64,000 nucleotides of DNA from Gillisella taibaishanensis (GTDB lineage Bacteria; Pseudomonadota; Alphaproteobacteria; Rhizobiales; Rhizobiaceae), in the NCBI RefSeq assembly GCF_001938985.1, contig NZ_MKIN01000021.1, positions 682,001 through 746,000 of the forward strand. Direction: 5' to 3'. The notes under the pieces are model-generated. The model worked only from the letters and a program-made list of their open reading frames with translations, was not told the DNA's origin and did not search any database. Below are positions 28,049 to 37,199 of this stretch, one piece after another. The first letter of the stretch is position 1, and each line of letters begins with the position of its first letter. The translations under genes and the position numbers were made by a program.

Positions 28049-29359
28049 TTAGTTTCCGTTCGCCTGAGCGATGGCGGCATTGCCCCGCTCGACGGCCGTG
28101 TCCAACGCCGTCTTTGCGTCGACCTTGCCGGCGAGCATCGCCTCAAACTCCTCGTTCATGATGTCGCGCACCTGCGGCAGATTGACGAGGCGAACACCCT
28201 TCGAGTTTGCGGTCGGTGCCTTGCCCATCATCTGCAGGATCGGCGTTTCCCGGCCCGGGTTCTTCTCGTAGAAGCCAGACTTCTTGGTATCTTCATAGGC
28301 CGCCATGGTCACAGGCAGATAGCCGGATACCTGATGCAGACGAGCCTGAATCTTGGTTTGCGACAGGAAGTGGAAGAATGCGCCGATGCCCTTGTATTCG
28401 GCGTCGGTCTTGCCTCCAAAGACCCAGAGGCTGGCACCGCCGGGAATGGTGTTTTGCGGACGGCCTTCGCCCTTGTCATAGGGAAGCTGGCCGATGCCAT
28501 AGGGAACGCCAGCCTTGGCGATGTCACCAAGTCCACCGGAGGATTCGGTCAGGATACCGCATTCGCCAGAGATGAAGAGCTGCTTGGCTTCGGACGTGCG
28601 CCCGCCGTAACGAAACGTCCCATCCTTGGCCAGATCGGCAATGGCCTGGAAATGCTCGACGAAAGGCGCGGAATTGAACTCGAGCTTTACATTGGTGCCG
28701 CCGAGGCCGTTCTCGTTCGTCGCGTAGGGCACATTGTTCCAGGCAGCATAGTTCTCTGTCTGGATCCATGTCAGCCATGTCGACGTGAAGCCGCAATTGG
28801 CCGCACCGCTGGCCTTGATCTTCTTGGCAGCGTCGAAAACTTCAGCCCATGTCTTCGGCGGGTTCTCAGCGTCCAGCCCGGCTTTCTTGAAGATCTCCTT
28901 GTTGTAGTAGAGGATCGGTGACGACGAATTGTAGGGGAACGACAACATCGTGCCGTCGGGCTTGGAATAATAGGACACGATGCCGGGTAGATAGTCACCC
29001 TTATTGAAATCGTAGCCGGCCTTCTTCATCACGTCTGCGGCTGGCATGACGGCACCTTCCGCGCCCATCATCACACCGCTTCCGGCATCGAACACCTGCA
29101 GGATGGCCGGGGACTTTTTGGCTCGGAAAGCGGCAATGCCGGCATTCAAGGTTTCAGGATAAGAGCCTTTGAAGACCGGAACGACCTTGTAATCCGTCTG
29201 GCTTTCGTTGAATTCCTTAGCCAGCTGGTCGACAACCTCGTTGTTTGCGCCGGACATCGCATGCCACCATTGCAGCTCCGTTGCCGCAAAAGCGTGCGAC
29301 GCACCCGCCATCGAAACCGTTGCGGCGATAGCGCATGTGATAATAGAACGATTAGTCAT
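28049..29359 (-). CDS. ugpB: sn-Glycerol-3-phosphate ABC transporter substrate-binding protein UgpB
   Basis: A 436-residue periplasmic binding protein with a Sec signal peptide (residues 1-25, cleavage after SHAFA). The mature start TELQWWHAMSG and the later segment LSFPYNSSSPILYYNKEIF are characteristic of UgpB. GGGAGGACAAG precedes the ATG at 29359; a longer reading to 29518 is rejected for lack of a ribosome site and signal sequence. It is the first gene of the ugpBAEC operon. I looked for a Pho box (repeated CTGTCAT) in the 400 bases upstream and did not find a convincing one. Confidence 0.88.
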   Translation of the reverse strand: MTNRSIITCAIAATVSMAGASHAFAATELQWWHAMSGANNEVVDQLAKEFNESQTDYKVVPVFKGSYPETLNAGIAAFRAKKSPAILQVFDAGSGVMMGAEGAVMPAADVMKKAGYDFNKGDYLPGIVSYYSKPDGTMLSFPYNSSSPILYYNKEIFKKAGLDAENPPKTWAEVFDAAKKIKASGAANCGFTSTWLTWIQTENYAAWNNVPYATNENGLGGTNVKLEFNSAPFVEHFQAIADLAKDGTFRYGGRTSEAKQLFISGECGILTESSGGLGDIAKAGVPYGIGQLPYDKGEGRPQNTIPGGASLWVFGGKTDAEYKGIGAFFHFLSQTKIQARLHQVSGYLPVTMAAYEDTKKSGFYEKNPGRETPILQMMGKAPTANSKGVRLVNLPQVRDIMNEEFEAMLAGKVDAKTALDTAVERGNAAIAQANGN

Positions 29360-29778
29360 CTTGTCCTCCCAGACCTCAATTTTAATCCTGCTGCTGCCGA
29401 GATCCTCCCAGATCACGGCGGCACGGGCACTCCAAAACCACGATCTATCCGCCATAAACACAAACAGATCATCGTCATCTATAAGAGCACCGACTCCCGC
29501 CCATGTTAGCGAAAGCATTTATAAGCCAGCTATTATCTTTCACCTCGGCGAACCAAATGCAACCCAATCGGCAAATGCTCAGAGGCTTTTCAACGATATC
29601 GAGTAGCCTTCTTGCGCCCTGACAGATGCCCGATTTGCCGAATCCAAACCAATTGCTGTGAGTGAACCTATCGGCCAGCCTGTCGGCAGCGCGGCCTGCA
29701 ATGCAGAACGCGTTACAACTGGACGACCGAATTCCATCGCCAAAGGGAGATGTTGGCGCGGGCCTGGCCTTCTTGAGC
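29360..29778. other. Intergenic region upstream of ugpB
   Basis: This stretch of about 420 bases should contain the ugp promoter and the end of the fumarylacetoacetase-family transcript. Reading frames in it lack family signatures. No terminator hairpin, RNA gene or clear regulator site was recognised. Confidence 0.35.
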
Positions 29779-30753
29779 TTATGGCGTCTGGGCGACCTGC
29801 TGCTCGATGGCACCAAACAATGCCTGACCATCCGGAAGGCAGGTTTCCATTCGCACGGTATCACCAAAGCGCATGAAAGCAGTCTTCGGTGCACCTTCGT
29901 CGATCATTTCGATGCCGCGTCGCTCAGCGATGCAGCTGGAACCGATCTCGCGATAATTGCTGTTGGAAACGGTGCCCGATCCGATGACCGTTCCCGCAAC
30001 CAGCGAGCGTGAATAGGCAGCATGTGCCACCAGATCTTGAAAGCCGCAGCTCATCGCATAGCCATTGGCAGCGCCAAACTGCTTGCCATTCCAGTGGACA
30101 ACCAGATTGAGATCGACGCGTCCATCGCGCCAATTGTTGCCAAGTTCATCCGGTGTCACTGCCACAGGCGCCATCGCGCAAGGAGGTTTAGCCTGTATCC
30201 AGCCAAATCCGGTCTTCATTTCAATTGGAGCGAGACGCCGCAGCGACCAGTCATTGATTTGTACCAGTAACCGGATATGGCCGATGGCGGCATCCGCCGA
30301 GATACCAAGCGGAACTTTGTCGGTGATAATGCCGAATTCGCCTTCGAAATCGATGTCGTCGCCTTCCGATGGGAAGAAACTGGTTTCCTGCGGACCAAGA
30401 AACCGGTCGGATACACCCTGGTACATCAAGGGACGTCCGGTTTGTTCCTTCGTCATACCGAACACTTTGTCCATGAGGTCGCCATGGCTGTCGAAGGCTG
30501 AACCATCGAGCCATTGCCAGGCTCGCGGCAAGGGAGCCATAGCCTGGGCCGGGTCGAAAGCAATCGCATCGATGACAAGACCCGCGTTCAGCTTTTCGTA
30601 AATTGCGACCAGGGCGGGGACGAGCGCGTCCCAGCTTTCCAACAATTGCTGCAGCGTGTCGACGCCGGGGGCTGCGGTTGCGCGTGTCAGATCGCGGCTG
30701 ACGATGTGAAGCCGTCCATCAGGACTACCATTATTTAAGCTCGCCAGTTTCAT
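29779..30753 (-). CDS. Fumarylacetoacetate hydrolase (FAH) family protein
   Basis: A 324-residue protein with an N-terminal cap and the FAH catalytic domain. The metal-binding region is visible: DIDFEGEFGIIT (ExE-type ligands) and later QINDWSLRRLAPIEMKTGFGW, then GTVIGSGTVSNSN near the end. FAH-family enzymes hydrolyse or decarboxylate beta-diketo and related acids, or dehydrate sugar acids such as 2-keto-3-deoxy acids; the long form is nearest to true fumarylacetoacetases. It lies 34 bases after a dehydrogenase gene on the same strand, which shares a TetR-type operator at its promoter. The substrate is unknown. Confidence 0.85.
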   Translation of the reverse strand: MKLASLNNGSPDGRLHIVSRDLTRATAAPGVDTLQQLLESWDALVPALVAIYEKLNAGLVIDAIAFDPAQAMAPLPRAWQWLDGSAFDSHGDLMDKVFGMTKEQTGRPLMYQGVSDRFLGPQETSFFPSEGDDIDFEGEFGIITDKVPLGISADAAIGHIRLLVQINDWSLRRLAPIEMKTGFGWIQAKPPCAMAPVAVTPDELGNNWRDGRVDLNLVVHWNGKQFGAANGYAMSCGFQDLVAHAAYSRSLVAGTVIGSGTVSNSNYREIGSSCIAERRGIEMIDEGAPKTAFMRFGDTVRMETCLPDGQALFGAIEQQVAQTP

Positions 30754-30787
30754 GAAATCCTCCTCATTGGAAATTGAACTCGATCTA

Positions 30788-31708
30788 TCAAAATGATCGA
30801 GTCACAAGCGCATCTGCATCCAAGTCCCTTAGGAAGCCCAGAGTATCCGCCGCCTGCGTGGCAATTGGCGGATAGGAGCCGAAGAGCGCCACCACGTCTT
30901 CATCGGGTTGATAGGTTACGCGCGCGCGGCTTTCGGGAAAGCGTCGCATCAGTGCCGCCACAAGCTCCTCAAAGGATAGGCAAAGCGCAGGCAGGGTAAA
31001 GGCACGCACTGCGCCAAGCGCTGCGGCATCAAGACGGCCGGCATGCGCAAAATTAGAAGCAGCGGTTTCCACCGATGTCAGCCATGTCTGTGAATGGGGG
31101 TGAACGGGCAGCACAATATCCTCGCTGCGCATGACGGCGTAAAATAGCCGGCTGATGAAAGCCGAACGCATGCGGGCATCGGCACCGTCCAGGGCCATGA
31201 CACCGGCCAGACGCAAGGAGACGCCGTCCAGCCAGCCCCGCGCGGCGAAATTCGCAATGGCAATTTCCATCATCAGTTTCTGCGCGCCATAGACCATAGT
31301 TGGCCCTGTCGGCGTCGCATCCGTCACCAGCGCGGGCATGGGCTTGCCAAAAACCGCAATAGTCGAGGCGAAGACCAGCCGCGTTTGCGGATTGCTGTCG
31401 CGCAAGCGCTCTAGAAGTGTCAGCGTCGCGTCGATATTCACCTGCCGCGCCAAAGCATAATTGGCTTCCGCCGCGCCGCCGAGAATGGACGCAAGGAGAT
31501 AGACCGTAGACGCGCCTGCTATATGCGTGTCGAACAGATCGAGGGCCGCAAAGTCGCCGGCAACTATATCAAGGCGTGGATCATCATTGATCTCTGTGGC
31601 CGCGGCCTTGTCGATCAAGACCAGTCGGTCAAACTGCTCGCTGGCAAGCAACTGTTTTGTCAAGCGCTGGCCGACGAAACCCTGCGCGCCGATGATAACC
31701 GTTTTCAA
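30788..31708 (-). CDS. NAD-dependent epimerase/dehydratase family dehydrogenase (DenD-like)
   Basis: A 306-residue extended short-chain dehydrogenase. TVIIGAQGFVGQRL is the NAD-binding motif, FASTIAVFGKPMP the active-site serine region, and VYGAQKLMMEI the YxxxK pair. The proportions match D-erythronate dehydrogenases (DenD) and related sugar-acid dehydrogenases more than nucleotide-sugar epimerases. I chose a TTG start at 31708 because GGGAGGAG lies four bases upstream and the NAD motif begins two residues later; the alternative start at 31795 overlaps the promoter motif. It leads a two-gene operon with the FAH-family gene. Confidence 0.78.
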   Translation of the reverse strand: MKTVIIGAQGFVGQRLTKQLLASEQFDRLVLIDKAAATEINDDPRLDIVAGDFAALDLFDTHIAGASTVYLLASILGGAAEANYALARQVNIDATLTLLERLRDSNPQTRLVFASTIAVFGKPMPALVTDATPTGPTMVYGAQKLMMEIAIANFAARGWLDGVSLRLAGVMALDGADARMRSAFISRLFYAVMRSEDIVLPVHPHSQTWLTSVETAASNFAHAGRLDAAALGAVRAFTLPALCLSFEELVAALMRRFPESRARVTYQPDEDVVALFGSYPPIATQAADTLGFLRDLDADALVTRSF

Positions 31709-31738
31709 ACGCTCCTCCCGGCAATTGGAATATATTAG

Positions 31739-31754
31739 TTGGTTGTACGACCAA
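31739..31754. promoter_or_regulatory. TetR-type operator site A
   Basis: TTGGTTGTACGACCAA is a near-perfect palindrome, 14 of 16 bases symmetric, 31 bases before the DenD-like start. It recurs in recognisable form at 31828, 35200 and 38472, each time before a gene of this cluster. The TetR regulator at 38836-39516 is the likely binder. Confidence 0.65.
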
Positions 31755-31827
31755 TATTTGAAATGTGGAATTTTGGCAAGGTGGGTGCCTATCACCTTCG
31801 TGAATAGTAGCTATCGACAACGCTTGT

Positions 31828-31843
31828 TTGAACATACGACCAA
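31828..31843. promoter_or_regulatory. TetR-type operator site B
   Basis: TTGAACATACGACCAA keeps the right half (TACGACCAA) of site A and the outer TTG of the left half. It lies 43 bases before the start of the histidinol-dehydrogenase-like gene, so sites A and B serve the two arms of a divergent promoter. Confidence 0.5.
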
Positions 31844-31885
31844 ATAACGATAAAGCAGCCGTGTCGATGACAGGAGGAGGCAGAC

Positions 31886-33202
31886 ATGGCAAGATGGTTA
31901 AAGCACGGCGCTGTGGCATCCGCCGTGGCAGATCAGGAGCGTAAGGTGCGCGAGGTGGTCGAGGCCACCTTGGCGGATATCGATCGGCGCGGCGACGCGG
32001 CTGTGCGCGACTTGTCCGTTAAGTTCGATGCATGGGACCGTGACGATTACCGTCTGTCGCAGGCCGAAATCGATGAATGCTTGAACAAGCTCTCGAAGCA
32101 GGACATCACGGATATCGAATTTGCCCAGCAGCAGGTGCGCAATTTCGCCCGCATCCAGCGTGAGGCGCTGCGCGATGTCGAGGTGGAAACCCTGCCAGGC
32201 ATCATGCTCGGACACAAGAACGTGCCAGTTCAAGCAGCCGGGTGCTACGTGCCTGGCGGCAAATATCCGCTTCTGGCCTCGGCTCATATGTCTGTTATCA
32301 CCGCCAAAGTGGCGGGCGTGCCGCGTGTCGTCACCTGCGCACCGCCCTACAAGGGCAAACTGGCCCCCGCTATCGTTGCTGCCCAACATCTTGCCGGTGC
32401 CGACGAAATCTACGCACTGGGCGGTATTCAGGCAGTTGGCGCCATGGCGCTCGGCACAGCCTCGATTGCACCAGTCGATATGCTGGTCGGGCCTGGCAAT
32501 GCCTTCGTCGCCGAAGCCAAGCGGCAACTGTTTGGCCGCGTCGGCATCGACCTCTTCGCCGGCCCCACGGAAACGCTTGTTATTGCCGATGACAGCGTTG
32601 ATGGAGAATTGTGCGCCACTGACCTCCTTGGGCAGGCCGAGCACGGTCCAGACAGTCCGGCAATCCTGCTGACCACATCCGAAAAGCTCGCGCGCGATAC
32701 GCTCGCCGAGATTGAGCGGCTGTTGACCATCCTGCCGACCGCCGAGATCGCCGCCAAGTCCTGGGCGGTATTCGGTCAGGTTATCGTGGCAGACTCCGAG
32801 GAAGAAATGGTGCAGATCGCCGATGAAATCGCTTCGGAACATGTACAGGTCATGACTCGCGATCCCGATTACTTCCTTGCCAATATGACCAATTACGGGG
32901 CGCTCTTCCTGGGCCCCCGCACCAATGTCGCCTATGGCGACAAGGTGATTGGCACCAATCATACCCTGCCGACCAAGAGGGCGGCCCGTTACACCGGCGG
33001 CCTTTGGGTCGGCAAGTTTCTAAAGACGTGCACCTACCAAAAAGTACTCACCGACGAAGCGTCGGCCATGATCGGACGCTACTGTTCCCGGCTTTGCGAT
33101 CTCGAAGGCTTCTCCGGCCATGGCGAGCAGGCCAATATCCGGGTGCGCCGCTATGGCGGTGATAATATCGCCTATGCCGGGCGTGCAGAAGGGCGGTCAT
33201 GA
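31886..33202 (+). CDS. Histidinol dehydrogenase family alcohol dehydrogenase (HpsN-like)
   Basis: A 438-residue HisD homologue in a catabolic setting, with no other his gene nearby. All catalytic features of the family are present: zinc ligands in [12 protein letters not shown] (Gln, His), the catalytic Glu-His pair in ASEHVQVM, the aspartate in [15 protein letters not shown] and the last histidine in [13 protein letters not shown]. So it should oxidise a primary alcohol to an acid in two NAD+ steps, as HisD does for histidinol and HpsN for 2,3-dihydroxypropane-1-sulfonate. It overlaps the next gene by four bases. AGGAGG precedes the ATG. The substrate is unknown. Confidence 0.85.
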   Translation: MARWLKHGAVASAVADQERKVREVVEATLADIDRRGDAAVRDLSVKFDAWDRDDYRLSQAEIDECLNKLSKQDITDIEFAQQQVRNFARIQREALRDVEVETLPGIMLGHKNVPVQAAGCYVPGGKYPLLASAHMSVITAKVAGVPRVVTCAPPYKGKLAPAIVAAQHLAGADEIYALGGIQAVGAMALGTASIAPVDMLVGPGNAFVAEAKRQLFGRVGIDLFAGPTETLVIADDSVDGELCATDLLGQAEHGPDSPAILLTTSEKLARDTLAEIERLLTILPTAEIAAKSWAVFGQVIVADSEEEMVQIADEIASEHVQVMTRDPDYFLANMTNYGALFLGPRTNVAYGDKVIGTNHTLPTKRAARYTGGLWVGKFLKTCTYQKVLTDEASAMIGRYCSRLCDLEGFSGHGEQANIRVRRYGGDNIAYAGRAEGRS

Positions 33203-33972
33203 CGGTGGTTCATCTCCCAACCACACCGTCCTTCCGCCTCGCCAAAAAGCGCGCGCTCGTCACCGGGGCGGGACGCGGCCTCGGCCTTGCCGCAGCGGCG
33301 GCCCTGGCAGAGGCCGGTGCCCATGTGGTACTGGCGGCTCGCAGTGGCAGTGAGATTGAGGCCGCCTGCGAAGCAATCCGGGCTGCCGGCGGCTCTGCCG
33401 AGGCCCTGATCCTCGATGTCACCGATCGTATTGGTCTGGAAGATTCTCTTGCCGCCCACGGCCCGTTCGATATCCTTTTCAACAACGCAGGCACAAATCG
33501 ACCTAAGCCTCTCTGGGATGTGACTGAGGACGATTACGACGCGGTCCTCGATCTCAACCTAAAGGCGGCCTTTTTCGTTGCCCGGGCGGTGGCGCGCTCG
33601 ATGATCGATCACGGGATCAAAGGATCACTCATTCATATGGGCTCGCAGATGGGGCATGTCGGCGGGGCGAACCGATCGCTCTATTGCGCCTCGAAATGGG
33701 GGCTTGAAGGCATGAACAAGGCCTTCGCAGTCGATCTTGCACCCCGTGGCATCCGGTCGAACACCATTGCCCCGACCTTCATTGAAACGCCGATGACCCA
33801 GCCGTTTTTCGAGAACAAGACCTTTCTCGACAGCGTGCTGGCCAGGATCAAGCTTGGCCGCCTTGGCCGGGTGGAAGACATCATGGGCGCAGTCGTGTTT
33901 CTGGCCTGCGACGCCTCGGCGCTGATCACCGGCACGTCGATCATCGTCGATGGTGGCTGGACAGCAGACTGA
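33199..33972 (+). CDS. SDR family oxidoreductase
   Basis: A 257-residue classical short-chain dehydrogenase: cofactor motif [13 protein letters not shown] (about residues 20-32), NNAGTN, the active-site serine in IHMGSQMG and the pair YCASK (about 170). The C-terminal [13 protein letters not shown] is standard. The overlap with the HisD-like gene suggests the two act in sequence on the same polyol-like or sulfonate-like substrate, one at the secondary and one at the primary hydroxyl. About 200 bases of apparently empty sequence separate it from the convergent lactonase gene. Confidence 0.88.
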   Translation: MTVVHLPTTPSFRLAKKRALVTGAGRGLGLAAAAALAEAGAHVVLAARSGSEIEAACEAIRAAGGSAEALILDVTDRIGLEDSLAAHGPFDILFNNAGTNRPKPLWDVTEDDYDAVLDLNLKAAFFVARAVARSMIDHGIKGSLIHMGSQMGHVGGANRSLYCASKWGLEGMNKAFAVDLAPRGIRSNTIAPTFIETPMTQPFFENKTFLDSVLARIKLGRLGRVEDIMGAVVFLACDASALITGTSIIVDGGWTAD

Positions 33973-34169
33973 GGGCCTATGGCTTTTGGGGAGGCAACGG
34001 CTCCAGCATTCTTTAAGAAGCAGACAAGGAGCCAAGCAGCTCCTCAACTCTTGGATAGCCAAGGCAAGCAGGGGTTTACTATGGCAGAGCGCGATCTGGG
34101 GCGCGGCTGCAGCCTTTCTCCAGCACTCCATTTCCAGCACTCGGTTTTTTTCGTACCGCTATACAGGTG

Positions 34170-35180
34170 CTACCAGTCGATCAGCGGCAGGCCTGCGACC
34201 GGACTGGTGAAATAGGGAATGCGGTTACCGCGCAGAGAACCCAGATATACGGTCTTCAAGTCAGGCCCGCCAAAGGTCAGCGACGCCATCCAAGGGCAAA
34301 GCGTACCGGTCGCGGCCGCCATCAAGTCGGGGGTTACGCGGCCCTCTTCCCAGGCCTTGTCGAGTTCGGCAGTTTTTTCCGGCCTGCCGTCGTCGAGAAG
34401 TGTGAGAAGTTCTCCTTCCGGCGTAATCGCCACCAACCGATCGGCCATGATGAGCGTGGTCCAGAGATTGCCGTAGGCGTCGAAGGCGATGCCATCGCAG
34501 AAGCCGCCGACATTGGAGGGACCGTAGATCTCGCGGTCGCTCAACGAACCATCCGGCTGGACGCGCATTCGGGTAATATTGCGCGACGTGGTCTCAGCCA
34601 CATAGAGCCATTCCTCACGGGCATCGAAGCGCAGTTCATTGGTACCGCAGAAATTCTCCGCAACAATCCGCGCACCTTTTTCGTCGATCAGAGCAATATA
34701 GCCGTCGCGACTGTTGATTTTGACATGATCGGTCCAGGGAATTGTCCGGGTCGTAACGGTCAGCCATAGCCGGCCTTTGCTGTCACGAGTGACAAAATTG
34801 GCCTTGCCGATCGGCCGGCCATCAATGTTATCGATCAGGATCGTGCTCTCGCCATTGCGCTTCATCAACTCGAGCCGGTCGGTGCCGAAGTTGGCAATGA
34901 GAAAGTCGCCGCCCTTGGTAAACGCCAGTCCGTTGGGCAGGCTGCCGACAGTATTGACGTAGCGATCCTCAAAGGATGCGGGTGCCGAGTTGTCCAGTCC
35001 CTTCTGCAGAATGAGTTCTTGACTGCCATCGGGGTCGATCCGCATTACACCGCCGCGCCCATCCGCTGCCCAAAGCGTACCGTTTCTTTCCGCCAATATG
35101 CATTCAGGCCGCTCCAGCCCTTCACCGATGAAGCGGATGTCTTCTCGCTGCACCTGAAAGCCCTTCAATGGATTGGTCAT
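34170..35180 (-). CDS. SMP-30/gluconolactonase family lactonase
   Basis: A 336-residue six-bladed beta-propeller of the SMP-30/gluconolaconase/LRE family. Repeated blades are seen as RPECILAERNGTLWAADGRGG, GLAFTKGGDFLIANFG, NELRFDAREEWLYVAET and DGIAFDAYGNLWTTLIMADR; the conserved Glu, Asn and Asp residues of these blades bind the catalytic metal. The family hydrolyses sugar lactones. It carries its own operator-like palindrome 20 bases upstream, shared with the DenD-like and monooxygenase genes, so it belongs to the same regulon. No signal peptide is visible. Confidence 0.87.
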   Translation of the reverse strand: MTNPLKGFQVQREDIRFIGEGLERPECILAERNGTLWAADGRGGVMRIDPDGSQELILQKGLDNSAPASFEDRYVNTVGSLPNGLAFTKGGDFLIANFGTDRLELMKRNGESTILIDNIDGRPIGKANFVTRDSKGRLWLTVTTRTIPWTDHVKINSRDGYIALIDEKGARIVAENFCGTNELRFDAREEWLYVAETTSRNITRMRVQPDGSLSDREIYGPSNVGGFCDGIAFDAYGNLWTTLIMADRLVAITPEGELLTLLDDGRPEKTAELDKAWEEGRVTPDLMAAATGTLCPWMASLTFGGPDLKTVYLGSLRGNRIPYFTSPVAGLPLIDW

Positions 35181-35199
35181 CTTGCATTCTCCGCAGAGT

Positions 35200-35215
35200 T
35201 TAGTTGTTCAACCAA
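35200..35215. promoter_or_regulatory. TetR-type operator site C
   Basis: TTAGTTGTTCAACCAA matches the TTGGTTG-CAACCAA consensus with one base changed in the left arm. It ends in a further CCAAA, making a partly overlapping second half-site. It lies 20 bases before the lactonase start. Confidence 0.6.
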
Positions 35216-35302
35216 CCAAATAATTTTCTTGCGCAGATGTCAATGCTTTCCTGCGTAAAGACGCGGCATTCTTCTGGCTCCATTTAAAATGCTCTTTTCC
35301 GG

Positions 35303-36913
35303 TTATCGGCGAGCATCCTCAAGCAGCATGGACGCGCCTTTCATGGCAATCATAGCAGTCGGCGTGTTGGTATTACCCGAGGTAATTGTTGGCATGATCG
35401 AGGCATCGATCACCCTCAACCCGACAATGCCATGCAGTCGCAGACGGGCGTCGACGACCGCGAGCGGATCGTCCGAGCGTCCCATTCTAGCAGTTCCGAC
35501 CGGATGAAAGATCGTCGTGCCGATGTCGCCCGCTGCCTTAGCCAAGGCTACCTCGTCGTCGCCGACGGCCATGCCTGGCACAAGCTCCTCCGGCCGATAC
35601 GGGGCCAGCGCGGGCTGCGCCATCAGCCTGCGCGTGGCACGGATGGCGTCCGCCGCCACCCGGCGATCTTCTACCGCCGTCAGATAGTTTGGGGCAATCA
35701 GCGGCGGGTCGTGCGGATCACGGGAGCGCAGCCGCACTTCCCCACGCGAGGTCGGGCGCAGATTACAGGCGCTGACCGTGATCGCCGGAAACCGGTGCAG
35801 CGGCTCGCCGAACCTGTCGAGGGACAACGGCTGCACATGAAACTGGATATTGGCGCGCTCCTGCGACGGATCGGAGCGCATGAACAGGCCAAGCTGCGAC
35901 GGCGCCATCGTGAGCGGCCCACGCCGCCGCAGCGCGTAATCAAGCACCATCAGGCCTCGACGGACCAGCGAATGATAGGTTTCGTTCAGCGTGCGGGCGC
36001 CACTAACCCCATAGACGGCGCGCTGCTGGAGATGGTCCTGAAGATTGCGACCGACACCCGCGCGGGCGGCGATCGGGTCGATGCCAAGCTCGGAAAGCCA
36101 TTCTCCCGGCCCGATGCCCGACCGGTGCAGGATTTGCACGGAGCCGATCGAGCCGGCGCTGAGCACAATTTCGCCCCGCGCCGTCGCCGTCTTCATCACG
36201 CCGTTGCGACTGTAGTGCAATCCTATTGCTCTACCGTCTTGAATGACCAGCCTGTCGACAAGAACGCCTGTCTCGATACGCAGGTTCGGCCGCGCCAGTG
36301 CAGGCTTCAAGAATCCTCTTGCCGACGACCACCGGCGGCCGCACTTCTGATTGACGTGAAAATAGCCAGAGCCTTCATTGTCGCCCGTATTGAAATCGGC
36401 GACCTTGCGCACGCCCATGTCAGCAGCCGCCTCGCGCACCGCGTCGAGGATCGGCCAGGACAGGCGCGCCGCTTCTACGCGCCAGCCGCCGCCAGTTCCG
36501 TGAAACGGGCCTTCACCCAAGAAATGATCTTCCATAGCGCGGAAGTGCGGCATGACCTCCTGCCAACTCCAGCCCGGAAGGCCGAGGTTTGACCATGTGT
36601 CATAGTCAGCCGCCTGCCCGCGCATAACGATCATGGCGTTGATCGCGGAGGAGCCGCCGATGACCTTGCCGCGCGGATAGGACAGCGAACGACCGTTCAA
36701 GCCCGCTTCCGGCTCCGTCTTGAACATCCAATCGGAGCGGGCATTGCCGATGGTGAAGAGATAGCCGACAGGAATATGAAACCAGATCCAATTGTCCTTG
36801 CCGCCGGCTTCTAGGAGAAGCACCCGATTGGCGGGATTTTCAGAAAGCCTGTTGGCAAGGATGCAGCCGGCCGTACCGGCTCCAACGACGATGTAATCAT
36901 ACTCCCCCTCCAT
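35303..36913 (-). CDS. GMC family oxidoreductase (choline dehydrogenase-like)
   Basis: A 536-residue FAD-dependent alcohol dehydrogenase. The dinucleotide motif [17 protein letters not shown] is at residues 5-21; [13 protein letters not shown] and [20 protein letters not shown] are the two GMC signatures; the catalytic His and Asn lie in [10 protein letters not shown] and [11 protein letters not shown] near the C-terminus. It oxidises a primary alcohol, passing electrons to the respiratory chain or oxygen. The ATG at 36913 is preferred because AGGAGA lies seven bases upstream. It has no operator motif of its own and may be read from the monooxygenase promoter across a 286-base gap. Confidence 0.9.
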   Translation of the reverse strand: MEGEYDYIVVGAGTAGCILANRLSENPANRVLLLEAGGKDNWIWFHIPVGYLFTIGNARSDWMFKTEPEAGLNGRSLSYPRGKVIGGSSAINAMIVMRGQAADYDTWSNLGLPGWSWQEVMPHFRAMEDHFLGEGPFHGTGGGWRVEAARLSWPILDAVREAAADMGVRKVADFNTGDNEGSGYFHVNQKCGRRWSSARGFLKPALARPNLRIETGVLVDRLVIQDGRAIGLHYSRNGVMKTATARGEIVLSAGSIGSVQILHRSGIGPGEWLSELGIDPIAARAGVGRNLQDHLQQRAVYGVSGARTLNETYHSLVRRGLMVLDYALRRRGPLTMAPSQLGLFMRSDPSQERANIQFHVQPLSLDRFGEPLHRFPAITVSACNLRPTSRGEVRLRSRDPHDPPLIAPNYLTAVEDRRVAADAIRATRRLMAQPALAPYRPEELVPGMAVGDDEVALAKAAGDIGTTIFHPVGTARMGRSDDPLAVVDARLRLHGIVGLRVIDASIMPTITSGNTNTPTAMIAMKGASMLLEDARR

Positions 36914-37199
36914 CACATCTCTCCTTTTTTGCAATCGTCCAGGCTTGCTGGTCTATCCCCATCGCAGATGAAGACAAGGGGCAAGCAGCAGAGAGCATGT
37001 GCAAAAAAGAGCGCCGAAATCGTGGATCGGAACGATATCAGAGGATCTGCTGCACATGGCTCTCAGCTGAAGGTTTGTCGGCTCCACAAGACCATGACGC
37101 TCACACTCAACCGTCAACCTGCACCTCCTGACGCTTGAGAAGAGCTTAAGCGTGCGCTGTTCGACAACGAGGACAACACACAGCAATGGGGCCAGGCAA
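36914..37199. other. Intergenic region between monooxygenase and GMC genes
   Basis: No supported gene. Short frames here have no family signature. No operator copy and no clear terminator were recognised, so whether the GMC gene has its own promoter is undecided. Confidence 0.3.

Noticed and set aside
29360..29518. N-terminal extension of UgpB to 29518
   Set aside because: The extension lacks a ribosome site and would bury the signal peptide. GGGAGG before 29359 fixes the start.
31886..33202. True hisD for histidine biosynthesis
   Set aside because: No other his gene is near. It overlaps an SDR gene and carries a catabolic operator, so a HisD-fold enzyme with another substrate is more likely.
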